Source of the DNA: Marinobacter sp. AC-23
GTDB taxonomy: Bacteria; Pseudomonadota; Gammaproteobacteria; Pseudomonadales; Oleiphilaceae
DNA: 64,000 nucleotides
Assembly (NCBI RefSeq): GCF_001858325.1
Contig: NZ_MBPP01000001.1
Coordinates: 226,610 to 290,609 of the forward strand
Direction: 5' to 3'
Positions 17,246-25,408 of this stretch are shown here, one piece after another. Every line of letters starts with the position of its first letter. The first letter of the stretch is position 1. Under the pieces are notes generated by a model that was not told the origin of the DNA, made no database searches, and saw nothing but the letters and a program-made list of their open reading frames with translations. The translations under genes and the position numbers were made by a program.

Positions 17246-17524
17246 ATGAGCCATATCACTCAAAACAAACCCAAGTTGCTGGGACGCGTACGACGTATGC
17301 GTGGTCAAGTCGAAGCACTGGAACGTGCGATCGAGGCGGACAAAGGCTGCGCCGAGGTGCTACACCAGATCGCGGCTGTGCGCGGTGCCATGAATGGCCT
17401 CATGGCGGAAGTCATGGAGGATCATATTCAGATGCACGTCGCTCATCCCGACATCGAAAGCGACGCAGAGCGTCGCAAGGGAGCTGACGAGCTGATCAGC
17501 GTCATTCGCACATATCTCAAGTAG
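17246..17524 (+). CDS. RcnR/DmeR-type DUF156 (CsoR superfamily) metal repressor
   Basis: The 92-residue protein is an all-helical repressor of the RcnR/CsoR/FrmR family. The residues that define Ni/Co sensing by RcnR are all present at the expected places: His3 (MSH), Cys35 (KGCAEV), His60 and His64 (EDHIQMHV). FrmR-type formaldehyde sensors and Cu-type CsoR proteins do not share this full set. It lies upstream of dmeF with a 112-base gap and has a G-tract operator in its own promoter. The probable function is derepression of dmeF, and perhaps of the divergent hupE operon, when cobalt or nickel rises. Confidence 0.9.
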   Translation: MSHITQNKPKLLGRVRRMRGQVEALERAIEADKGCAEVLHQIAAVRGAMNGLMAEVMEDHIQMHVAHPDIESDAERRKGADELISVIRTYLK

Positions 17525-17636
17525 GGACCATCTCGTCATTCGGGAAATGCCGAACGCCCACCCCCCTGATTAAAGCCCCTTGGCCTGAATACGAGGTGTA
17601 TTAAGAGGCTCCACTCATTACCAGGAACACAGGCGC

Positions 17637-18590
17637 ATGTACGAAGAAAATATCGCAGGATTGCATCACGATCACACGTTTGGGCAAGATCAACGCCGGT
17701 CCGGTGAAAAACGTACGCTGATCGTCGTCATACTAACTCTGGTGATGATGGTCTGGGAAATTGCAGCGGGCTTGATCTATGGCTCCATGGCACTGCTCGC
17801 TGACGGATTACACATGGGCTCGCATGCGACTGCATTGGGCATTGCTGCTTTTGCATACACCTATGCCAGGAGAAACGCCACCAACTCCCGCTTCAGTTTT
17901 GGTACTGGCAAGGTTAATGCGCTGGGGGGATTCACCGGCGCCATACTGCTGGCCGGCTTCGCATTTTTTATGGTGATTGAAAGCGTCGACCGTTTTCTGA
18001 ACCCGGCTGCTATATCGTTCAACGGTGCCATTTTTGTTGCAATTGTGGGCCTGATTGTCAATGGCGTATCGGCATGGATTCTCGGCGACGACCATGACCA
18101 CAGCCATGCACATTACGAAGACGGTTCACACAAACCCCAAGATCACCGGCATCACGACCACAATCGCCGCGCCGCCTATTTTCACGTGCTGGCCGACGCG
18201 CTCACCTCTGTTCTGGCCATCGTCGCCTTGCTTGCCGGCAAATACGCCGGTTGGAACTGGATGGACCCCGCGATGGGCATTGTTGGTGCTATTCTCGTCA
18301 CTCGCTGGTCCTGGGGATTGTTGCAGGCAACTTCGAGCGTATTGCTTGATCAGCAACAGACTGCTATCGAGCAGGACATAAAGCGTGTGGTGGAGTGCGG
18401 TGATACGCGGCTAAGTGACCTTCATGTGTGGTCGATCGGGCCGAATCTATACGCTGCTATTGCCGCGGTCGTTACCCATAACCCACAGTCGCCCGGACAT
18501 TATCGCGAACGCATCCAAAAAAATAATTCATCGCTCGTGCATGTGACCGTGGAAGTCGAGACCTGTCCATTGAATTCCGTCCTTTTTTAA
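17637..18590 (+). CDS. dmeF: DmeF-type CDF cation efflux protein
   Basis: The 317-residue protein is an inner-membrane cation diffusion facilitator. The N-terminus starts with His residues (LHHDHTFG). Six helices follow, with the metal site visible as LLADGLHMGSH in TM2 and HVLADALTSV in TM5. A long cytosolic His-rich loop lies between TM4 and TM5 (about residues 151-175, roughly ten histidines). The C-terminal ferredoxin-like domain includes LSDLHVWSIGPN. These are the features of DmeF, which exports Co2+ (and Ni2+) in exchange for protons. The RcnR-type gene upstream forms the usual dmeRF pair. Confidence 0.92.
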   Translation: MYEENIAGLHHDHTFGQDQRRSGEKRTLIVVILTLVMMVWEIAAGLIYGSMALLADGLHMGSHATALGIAAFAYTYARRNATNSRFSFGTGKVNALGGFTGAILLAGFAFFMVIESVDRFLNPAAISFNGAIFVAIVGLIVNGVSAWILGDDHDHSHAHYEDGSHKPQDHRHHDHNRRAAYFHVLADALTSVLAIVALLAGKYAGWNWMDPAMGIVGAILVTRWSWGLLQATSSVLLDQQQTAIEQDIKRVVECGDTRLSDLHVWSIGPNLYAAIAAVVTHNPQSPGHYRERIQKNNSSLVHVTVEVETCPLNSVLF

Positions 18591-18647
18591 TGCCTTCATT
18601 TATGAACTATTCGCGGAATCGAAGCTTTTCCGCATTGGAAAAAACGC

Positions 18648-18678
18648 TTGACCTGGAGTTAACTCCAGCCACTATCCT
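18648..18678 (+). promoter_or_regulatory. MerR-family operator/promoter, copy 2
   Basis: TTGACC (18648-18653) and TATCCT (18673-18678) are separated by 19 bases. Within the spacer CTGGAGTTAACTCCAG is a perfect 16-bp palindrome (18654-18669). The first 16 bases of the element match the operator at 824 exactly. The downstream genes encode an outer-membrane protein, a periplasmic HMA protein and an NHL lipoprotein. The site therefore extends the regulon of the MerR gene at 4291 to a second operon 14 kb away. Confidence 0.87.
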
Positions 18679-18732
18679 GTGCTGGTCTGGTTAGTAACCA
18701 CGCGGACCAGCTGTTTTCAGGGGAGACAAAGG

Positions 18733-19548
18733 TTGAAATTAAACAGACGGCGGTTCGGAACCTGTGTTCTAGGGCTTTCGCTAGTACCACTGGCGAGTTA
18801 CGCCCACGATCCGGTTTTCGGATTAGGACCTCACACGCTCTTCAAGGGGGGCTTTGAATTCCACGCCGGTGCCTTGCGGAAAAAAGCGGGCGAGGATTCA
18901 GAGAATGAGTACGCAGTGGCTGTCAATTACGGAATTACCAGCGATTGGACTGTGGGTACTGAAGCACCCTACTCCGACCTGAACAGCCCGGGTGCAAGTG
19001 TATCGGGGCGTGGCGATATTGGGCTATCCACGAAATACCGATTCTGGCGCAATGACCAGCTTGGGGTGCAGGAATCCGCAGCAGCATCGCTGGCTACCAT
19101 TCTGGATACCGCCGGTGACGATCAGGTGGGTAATAACGCAACTGATGTGATCGCCGGGCTCACTTACGGTTACGAAGGCCGCAAATGGTACCGCTGGACC
19201 GCCCTGCGCTATCGGCGCAACGGCGAAGGTGACGGCGGATTCGAGCGTGGCGACAAAGTGCTTTTCGACCTGGTTGGCGGTATCCGGTTTGCGCCCACGA
19301 CCTACCTTGAACCCGACTGGGTATGGATGCTTGAGCTCAACGGCGAGTACATCCAGCGCGCCCGGATGAATGGGGCCAGTGTCGCCGATTCCGGAGGCTC
19401 CGAATGGTTTATCAGCCCGGGACTTATGTGGACCTACCGCAATGTCGCCGTCAAAACCGGGGTGCAGCTTCCGATCATTCATGACCTCAACGGCGCGCAG
19501 CAGAATACAGACTATCGCGCCACTCTGGAGCTGGAGCTCCACTATTAA
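18733..19548 (+). CDS. Outer-membrane transporter-like beta-barrel protein
   Basis: I start the gene at TTG 18733 because GGGGAGA lies seven bases upstream and the codons that follow encode a signal peptide (MKLNRRRFGTCVLGLSLVPLASYA). The 271-residue product continues with HDPVFGLGPHTLFKGGFEFHAG and a series of alternating beta-strands ending in ATLELELHY, with the C-terminal aromatic typical of outer-membrane barrels. The strand pattern resembles the MetA/phenol-degradation type of barrel annotated simply as transporter. It is the first gene behind the second MerR operator. An outer-membrane step in export or uptake of the MerR-sensed metal is inferred. Confidence 0.72.
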   Translation: MKLNRRRFGTCVLGLSLVPLASYAHDPVFGLGPHTLFKGGFEFHAGALRKKAGEDSENEYAVAVNYGITSDWTVGTEAPYSDLNSPGASVSGRGDIGLSTKYRFWRNDQLGVQESAAASLATILDTAGDDQVGNNATDVIAGLTYGYEGRKWYRWTALRYRRNGEGDGGFERGDKVLFDLVGGIRFAPTTYLEPDWVWMLELNGEYIQRARMNGASVADSGGSEWFISPGLMWTYRNVAVKTGVQLPIIHDLNGAQQNTDYRATLELELHY

Positions 19549-19569
19549 ATCGCGACGGGAACAGCAATC

Positions 19570-19860
19570 ATGAAAAAAATCTTTTACGCCCTGCTACTGT
19601 CAGTGACTCTGATCGGAGCGGCGATAGCCGATACCCGTTATTCAATGCGCGTTGATGGGCTTGCCTGCCCCTACTGCGCCTACGGCATTGAGAAAAAGCT
19701 CAATCAGGTTGAAGGCGTCACTGATATCGACATTGATCTTAACAAAGGCCTTGTGAGTGTGATCGTCACTGAAGGGGTTGAACTGTCTGAGCCAGAAATG
19801 GAAAAGCTGTTTGACGATGCCGGCTTCACCTTTCGCAGCATGGAAAAAGAGACGATCTGA
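19570..19860 (+). CDS. Periplasmic heavy-metal-associated (MerP-like) protein
   Basis: The 96-residue product has a signal peptide (MKKIFYALLLSVTLIGAAIA) followed by one HMA domain. Its metal loop is GLACPYC, so the binding pair is Cys-x2-Cys as in MerP, but with an alanine in place of the usual Met/His before the first cysteine. It is spaced 21 bases from the barrel gene and 45 from the lipoprotein gene. It is a second HMA carrier in the same predicted MerR regulon as the cytoplasmic protein at 915, this one outside the inner membrane. Confidence 0.88.
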   Translation: MKKIFYALLLSVTLIGAAIADTRYSMRVDGLACPYCAYGIEKKLNQVEGVTDIDIDLNKGLVSVIVTEGVELSEPEMEKLFDDAGFTFRSMEKETI

Positions 19861-19905
19861 ATAGCCGCTTGCCCGGCCAGGACGTTCGATATCACAAGGG
19901 TTTAA

Positions 19906-20835
19906 ATGCCAATGCGAAAAACCATCACAGTGGCCACTGTCGCCATATCGGCCCTGCTCTTGCAGAGCTGTGGCGCCTTCAACTGGAATCAGGAAGCGCC
20001 CTACACGCAGGTCATGGCCTGGGGCGAAAAAGGCGATCAACCGGGCCAGTTCAATGATCCCACTGGCATTGCCGTTACCGCGACCGAAGTGTTTGTCGCC
20101 GACGCCCGCAACAGCCGTATTCAGGTGTTCGACAAAAATGGAAACTTCCGGCGGTCCTTTGGTCAGGACCAGCTTGAGCGTCCGATGAATCTGTCGATTG
20201 CTAACGAACGGCTTTATGTACCCGATTACTTCAAGGATGTTGTGCACGTTTTTTCAATCGACGGGCGCTATCTGACCGCGATAGAAAGTGAAGACCCTTT
20301 CAACAGCCCCGCAGGCGCGTCAGCGTTCGCCGATGGCAGCCTACTGGTTGCCGACACTTACGGCCAACGGGTCGTTCATGTATCCACTGAGGGTGAGATT
20401 CGCAACATTTGGTCCGGGAAAGGCATCTGGTCGGGTGAGTTCAACTACCCAACAGATGTAGCCATCAGCCCAAAGGGCGGATTCTACGTCGCGGATGGCT
20501 ATAACGACCGGGTTCAGCAGTTTAACGCCAACGGCGAGTATGTGCGTAAATGGGGCGGGCCTTTTGGGCTCAACATCTACGGCCCCTTCAAAGGCTGGTT
20601 TGCCACAGTCACTTCCATAACCGTCGGGCCTGAAGGCAACGTATTCGTGGCTGATTTTTATAATGATCGGATTCAGAAATTTACGTCTGACGGCATTTAC
20701 CTGACGTCATTTGGAAACTCATCAGGCAAACCCGGACAAACCGAGATTGCGGTCGCGGTAGACGGTGACGGCACTGTCTGGACGGCTAATTTTGCTGACA
20801 ATCATATAGAAAAGTGGCGCCCAAAGAAAAAATAA
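19906..20835 (+). CDS. NHL-repeat beta-propeller lipoprotein
   Basis: The 309-residue product carries a lipoprotein signal (ISALLLQSCGAF, lipobox Cys near residue 22). A beta-propeller of about six NHL repeats follows, for example QFNDPTGIAV...VFVADARNSRIQVFD, then YVADGYNDRVQQFN and VFVADFYNDRIQKF. NHL propellers act as binding platforms or hydrolase-like scaffolds. It is the third gene of the operon behind the second MerR operator. A membrane-anchored scaffold holding the HMA protein near the barrel would fit, but no direct evidence exists. Confidence 0.82.
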   Translation: MPMRKTITVATVAISALLLQSCGAFNWNQEAPYTQVMAWGEKGDQPGQFNDPTGIAVTATEVFVADARNSRIQVFDKNGNFRRSFGQDQLERPMNLSIANERLYVPDYFKDVVHVFSIDGRYLTAIESEDPFNSPAGASAFADGSLLVADTYGQRVVHVSTEGEIRNIWSGKGIWSGEFNYPTDVAISPKGGFYVADGYNDRVQQFNANGEYVRKWGGPFGLNIYGPFKGWFATVTSITVGPEGNVFVADFYNDRIQKFTSDGIYLTSFGNSSGKPGQTEIAVAVDGDGTVWTANFADNHIEKWRPKKK

Positions 20836-21010
20836 AGATCGTGGCAATTCTCCTCTTAATCCCCTTAACAACCGTCACCAGATTGCCTGCAGACCCATTC
20901 TGAATAGAAATTGTTATCGTTTACATTTACTAAATGGGCCCGTAAACTCATGTCGTCAATCGAGAGCCTCGGTATGGGCACCCACTTCAATGGATGACGG
21001 AGATATCATT

Positions 21011-22549
21011 GTGATTAAAAGAACGGCTTTTGTTTTCGGGCTGGCGGGAAGTTTGGCGACACCTATCGTTATTGCCGAAGAGGCTAGTAATAGCGATGAA
21101 CAGTTGTGGCAGGTAATCGAAGAGCAGCAGAAGCGGATCGAGACCCTGGAAGATTCGATGAATTCGTCTGGCGAGTCCAAGGTTAGCGACAATGGCTCTG
21201 TGCAGTCTGGCGCAAGGGACTTTCATATAGGTGGATACGGTTCGATCCGCGCCGAATCAAACAACTTGGACGCCGACCAGGACACCTTTACTTTTCGACG
21301 TTTTGTTTTGACGGGCGACGGTAAAATTAACGACCGCCTTGAAGCTTACTTCGAGTTGGAATTTGAGCGGTTTGGCGCAATTGAGCTGGAAAAAGGAGCT
21401 TCGGCAGGGTCTGATGGTTTCTCTGCAGGACAGGCAATCGAAGGAACCAATGGCTCAGAAATATCGATGGAACAGGCCTGGGCAAGATATCGTATCAATG
21501 ACAGCGTCAATCTGGACATGGGTGCCCTGCTTGTTCCTTTAGGCCGCTTTAATATCAATCATGATGACAATCAATGGAATTTGACTCGTCGTACTCTGGT
21601 AGACAGGGGTGCGCCCGTCTTGCCAAACAAGGCCGCATGGCCAGAACTGGGGCTGGGTTTTTCAGGACTGGTAGAAACCCGGGCGGGCCTGGTTGACTAC
21701 CGACTTTACGCAGTAAACGGCGTCAACCTCGACTTCGAATTCGAGGGCGAAGTAGCAGCCGAACCTGCTGGCAACTCAACGATAGGTGTCACCAAATTTG
21801 AAGCTGGATTTGCCCCTTCCCGCGGCGGATTTTCCAACGATCTTAACGGCAATAAAGCCATTACTGGGCGGCTGGGCCTGTTGCCTGAACCGGGACAGGA
21901 ATTCGCCGTTTCTGGATATTACGGACGCTATACGCCGGATTTCATGGACTCTGAGTCGGTGTGGTCAGTTGCCGTTGATGGGCTTCATACTTTTGGTGGG
22001 TTTGAATTTGAATACGAGGTTGTTCACACCGATTGGGGCAATATTGATGACGTTGCTGCCAGTTTCGCCCGTGCCGCTGTAGATAAAGAAGTGGAGGCAA
22101 AGATCAGTGCCGAAGGCGGTGAAACCACAGAAGTCGTTAGCGAAATCACGCTCGGCGGGCTCGCTGAAAGCCGCACAGGTTATTGGATAGAAGCTCGTTA
22201 CCCATTCTGGCCGAAAGCACTGGATAATACCTTTCTAGGGCGTGGTTTCGGCAACCCCTCTCTTGAACCGACCGTTCGCATGGAGCAGGTTGTTATTCGC
22301 AATAGGATAACCGGTATTGAGTTCTCCAATCGTCAGATCACCGAACTCGACAAAGAGAAAAGTTCTATTGTTAACCGCGCCACCCTTGGCCTGGCCTATC
22401 GTCCGGTTCCAGACTGGGTAATTTCATTTGCCACAGAATACACTTGGACTGACGAACAGACACTGGCCGGTTTAACCAACTTTATTCCGGCTGGAGAAGA
22501 TGAAGACAGTGTTCTAGCGTTCTCGACGGGCGTAGCATACACCTTTTAA
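21011..22549 (+). CDS. Outer-membrane porin (OprO/OprP-like)
   Basis: I choose GTG 21011 because GGAG lies about 10 bases upstream and a signal peptide follows (MIKRTAFVFGLAGSLATPIVIAEE). The 512-residue precursor has a short N-terminal coiled coil (LWQVIEEQQKRIETLEDSM), usual in trimeric porins. A barrel rich in alternating strands follows and ends in VAYTF with terminal Phe. The region FRRFVLTGDGKINDRLEAYFE matches phosphate-selective-type porins. An AT-rich element at 20910-20935 (TTGTTATCGTTTACATT) faintly resembles a Fur or Zur box, but the match is too poor to claim. It precedes an FMN-binding/PepSY pair, and a shared role is possible. Confidence 0.8.
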   Translation: MIKRTAFVFGLAGSLATPIVIAEEASNSDEQLWQVIEEQQKRIETLEDSMNSSGESKVSDNGSVQSGARDFHIGGYGSIRAESNNLDADQDTFTFRRFVLTGDGKINDRLEAYFELEFERFGAIELEKGASAGSDGFSAGQAIEGTNGSEISMEQAWARYRINDSVNLDMGALLVPLGRFNINHDDNQWNLTRRTLVDRGAPVLPNKAAWPELGLGFSGLVETRAGLVDYRLYAVNGVNLDFEFEGEVAAEPAGNSTIGVTKFEAGFAPSRGGFSNDLNGNKAITGRLGLLPEPGQEFAVSGYYGRYTPDFMDSESVWSVAVDGLHTFGGFEFEYEVVHTDWGNIDDVAASFARAAVDKEVEAKISAEGGETTEVVSEITLGGLAESRTGYWIEARYPFWPKALDNTFLGRGFGNPSLEPTVRMEQVVIRNRITGIEFSNRQITELDKEKSSIVNRATLGLAYRPVPDWVISFATEYTWTDEQTLAGLTNFIPAGEDEDSVLAFSTGVAYTF

Positions 22550-22562
22550 AATGCCGTGTTGT

Positions 22563-22595
22563 CTGAGGCAGGCGCGTGTGCCGCGCCTGCCTCAG
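22563..22595. terminator. Perfect 14-bp hairpin between porin and FMN-binding genes
   Basis: Arms CTGAGGCAGGCGCG (22563-22576) and CGCGCCTGCCTCAG (22582-22595) are perfectly complementary around a 5-base loop. It begins 13 bases after the porin stop. No U-run follows, so it may attenuate transcription or stabilise the porin mRNA rather than end it fully. Confidence 0.7.
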
Positions 22596-22618
22596 AATTC
22601 AATAATAAGGTTGTTCTC

Positions 22619-23149
22619 ATGAGTTACCCGCTTGGGCGCGCCCACCTTTTGCTTGTACTCATTTTGCTGTCTGTTCCGATGCCCCTTCTGGCTGATGAGG
22701 TTTATAAAGAACCTCAGGTATTTTTGAGAGAATCGTTTGCCGGTGATATCCCGGAACCCGCCGCACTATGGATTGTGGGCGAAAAAAAGGCGGTTGCCGC
22801 AGATGTATTGGGGCATCCACCCGCCGCGTTGCGTGAACGATACTGGAAGCAAGGTTCACGGGTTGCCTGGATACTGGAGGAAGTTGGCAAAGCACGTCCG
22901 ATTACTGTCGGTATATTGGTGGATAACAATGTCATTCGTAAACTGGACGTACTCGTGTACCGGGAGACGAGAGGATGGGAAGTTCGATACCCCGTTTTTA
23001 CGAATCAGTTCAAAGGCGCGGAACTTGAGGGCGGCAAAACGCTCAACCAACCCGTAGACGGCATTACCGGTGCCACCTTGTCAGTCTACGCGCTCAAAAA
23101 ATTGGCACGTTTAGCGCTCTATTACAGCCAGTTGGTTAATGACTCGTGA
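22619..23149 (+). CDS. Exported FMN-binding domain protein
   Basis: ATG 22619 follows AATAAGG and starts a signal peptide (LLLVLILLSVPMPLLADE). The 176-residue product ends with an FMN-binding domain whose flavinylation motif is visible as DGITGATLS. In such motifs ApbE attaches FMN covalently to the last Thr. The protein should therefore be a periplasmic one- or two-electron carrier. It overlaps the next gene by 4 bases (GTGA), and that gene encodes a PepSY-type membrane protein, so the two probably work as a redox pair. No ApbE gene lies in this window. Confidence 0.82.
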   Translation: MSYPLGRAHLLLVLILLSVPMPLLADEVYKEPQVFLRESFAGDIPEPAALWIVGEKKAVAADVLGHPPAALRERYWKQGSRVAWILEEVGKARPITVGILVDNNVIRKLDVLVYRETRGWEVRYPVFTNQFKGAELEGGKTLNQPVDGITGATLSVYALKKLARLALYYSQLVNDS

Positions 23150-23910
23150 TTTCGTTCACACGCTCCCGGCAAACCCGGCGCAAATTTTTACGCCTGTCGC
23201 ATCGCTATATCGGTGTAGTTTCAGCTGTTTTCCTGATATTGATTGCAGCAACCGGCACTGCAATCAACCACTTGAAAGATGTTGGTATGGAAGACAGTGT
23301 TCTGACCTGGCCCCCACTTCTGAGATGGTACGGACTGAGTAACGGACCACAGGAAATTGTCAGCTTTAACACCGATAGTGGTGTGCTTGTGAGCTGGATG
23401 AACAGTCAGCTATTTCTTGGCAAGGAACCTCTACAGCTCGAACAAATCGTCGACAGTCCGCTTTTGGGTATTGTTGAAGGCCCGGGTTTTTTAGCAGCCG
23501 CGACGTCGGATTCGATAACCCTCTTGACTCGAACTGGCGTGCTGATTGATCGCCTTGGGCAAGAAAATTTGCCCGGCCGTATCCGGAAATTCGGTTCGAA
23601 AGCCGACTCTTTTTTTATTGACACGCCAAACGGACAATTCAGGACGACCTCGTCGTTTCTGAGCTGGACCCAGGCCCCATCTGTAAACGAGCAGGTTGCC
23701 TGGTCAAGTCAACGCCCAACACCTGCGGCGGTCAGAAAGCAGCTTCTTGATACCTATCAGGGCGGCGGCATTTCTTTGCAGCAGTTCCTGCTGGATCTCC
23801 ATTCAGGGCGTATTTTGGGCATTGGGCCGTGGATATCTGACTTGTCAGCATTGGCCATTCTACTGCTAGCAATCTCAGGAATAATTAACTGGAGACGCCT
23901 CCCACGCTGA
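23146..23910 (+). CDS. PepSY-associated transmembrane protein
   Basis: The 254-residue product starts at GTG 23146, overlapping the previous stop. An N-terminal helix (SHRYIGVVSAVFLILIAATG) and a C-terminal helix (SALAILLLAISGIINW) flank a periplasmic domain. Histidines near the helix ends (SHRY and LDLHSGR) are placed as in PepSY reductases, where they bind haem. Compared with full PepSY reductases (about 350-500 residues, four helices) this is a short form. It probably passes electrons from the membrane pool to the flavinylated partner, or the reverse. That is inference from family and operon. Confidence 0.72.
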   Translation: MISFTRSRQTRRKFLRLSHRYIGVVSAVFLILIAATGTAINHLKDVGMEDSVLTWPPLLRWYGLSNGPQEIVSFNTDSGVLVSWMNSQLFLGKEPLQLEQIVDSPLLGIVEGPGFLAAATSDSITLLTRTGVLIDRLGQENLPGRIRKFGSKADSFFIDTPNGQFRTTSSFLSWTQAPSVNEQVAWSSQRPTPAAVRKQLLDTYQGGGISLQQFLLDLHSGRILGIGPWISDLSALAILLLAISGIINWRRLPR

Positions 23911-23940
23911 TCCAGTCGCATGAGAACACCACCCCGGTGC

Positions 23941-25290
23941 TTATGGGAAGCGTCGCGCGTTTTCGCATTCCTCTACAGCTTGGCCGGGGAAAAGTACGTT
24001 TACCTGCAAGCCACCCAGCGAAGATTCAGAAAATTCCAGACGCCCCTCGTAACGATCCACAATTTCTTTAACGATACTCAACCCCAGCCCATACCCGCTG
24101 CCTTGTTCATCGAGCCGGACCCAACGCTCCAACAAGCGTTCCCGATCTTCTTCTTGTATTCCAGGACCGTCATCGCTGATCGATAAATTCAGGCCCTCAG
24201 TGGATGTACTAAGCGCAAGATCAACAGCAGATAACGACCATTTACCCGCATTTTCCAGTAGATTTCCCGCGACTTCACTGAAGTCTTGCTCATCGACCTG
24301 CCATTTTAACGGCACACCGGGCTTCGGGGAGAATCTGAACTGCTTTTGCGGGAACATTCGGCCAACCAGGTCCACCAGGTCCTCAGTCAGAACAACGACC
24401 TGTGTGCTACGACTTATCTGTGGGCCTGACACGTCCCCTCTCCTCATTTGAGAGTCAAGTGTTTTATGTAATGACCTCAACTGTTTTATCATATAGATAC
24501 GATCATCGGGGCTGATGTGCGACGAATCCGCCTCGAGGACAGCAAGCACCGAGGCCAGCGGCGTTTTAACGCTGTGGGAGAGGTTGGCGATCGTTCTGCG
24601 GGAACGCTCAAGGCGGTCGTCCAGAGTTTCAAGCAAACGATTAAATCCGTTTACCAGGTCGGAAAATTCCTGAGGTACCGTATTGTGCAATCGAGCGCGC
24701 CTGCCGGAATGCAGATCAGCTAGATCATTGCGAACCCGGGATACCGGCGAAAGCGCAAGATGGACCGCCAGAAAAATCACACACCACAGAACAATCAAAA
24801 GCAAAACAGACAGAATGGCAATTGATACATGAACTCGTTCCCATCCGGCTAAGTGCGGTGTTTGTGTCTCAGCAACCACCAGCACAACAGGCAGGCGGTT
24901 TGTACGGAACGTACGCCGATAGCCTATCAGCGACCGCTGACCCGACTTGATGTAGACAACTCCGGGGGTCTTTTCAGAGAGCAACGGGCTCATTATCTCT
25001 TTATCAACGCCAGCAGAAAAATACAGCGTCTGCCCTATTCTGAACGCAAATGCATGCTGAAAAACAAACTCGAGGCTCTCAATGCTCTTTATGGCCCTTA
25101 CTGTGTCAGGGTAAGAGTTTGTTAACAGATTCTGAAGCTGGTCGGACTCCTGCGCCAACATGTCTTGCCTCACATCGCGTGAAAACTGCTCCAGCAAGGC
25201 TTCATGACCAAACCAGACCGCCAGCATGACAAGAAAACTCAACGGCATAAGCGAGGCCAGCAATCCCAGACGAATGGAACGTCGAAACAA
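23941..25290 (-). CDS. Sensor histidine kinase
   Basis: The 449-residue protein has two membrane helices (about 9-29 and 157-180) enclosing a periplasmic sensor domain of roughly 125 residues. A HAMP-like linker follows. The dimerisation/phosphoacceptor box is LSHSVKTPLASVL (His about 241). ATP-binding boxes are NLLENAGKW, DDGPGI and GYGLGLSIV. It resembles PhoQ/QseC-class kinases. It is encoded head-to-head with a response regulator at 25409 rather than in the usual same-strand operon. It converges on the PepSY gene with a 30-base gap. The signal is unknown; its neighbours make iron, copper or redox likely. Confidence 0.9.
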   Translation of the reverse strand: MFRRSIRLGLLASLMPLSFLVMLAVWFGHEALLEQFSRDVRQDMLAQESDQLQNLLTNSYPDTVRAIKSIESLEFVFQHAFAFRIGQTLYFSAGVDKEIMSPLLSEKTPGVVYIKSGQRSLIGYRRTFRTNRLPVVLVVAETQTPHLAGWERVHVSIAILSVLLLIVLWCVIFLAVHLALSPVSRVRNDLADLHSGRRARLHNTVPQEFSDLVNGFNRLLETLDDRLERSRRTIANLSHSVKTPLASVLAVLEADSSHISPDDRIYMIKQLRSLHKTLDSQMRRGDVSGPQISRSTQVVVLTEDLVDLVGRMFPQKQFRFSPKPGVPLKWQVDEQDFSEVAGNLLENAGKWSLSAVDLALSTSTEGLNLSISDDGPGIQEEDRERLLERWVRLDEQGSGYGLGLSIVKEIVDRYEGRLEFSESSLGGLQVNVLFPGQAVEECENARRFP

Positions 25291-25408
25291 TCAATATCTC
25301 CCGGTAATACTCTGATGTCGAAAACGACTTTCATGTAGCATCAACTGAATACGTTCCTATTATTGCAGCAAATAACTTTGATGCCTATTTTCCCTTTTGG
25401 AGGCTGTA

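Noticed and set aside
20910..20935. Fur or Zur box before the porin
   Set aside because: The AT-rich element matches a 19-bp consensus too poorly and has no clear symmetry.
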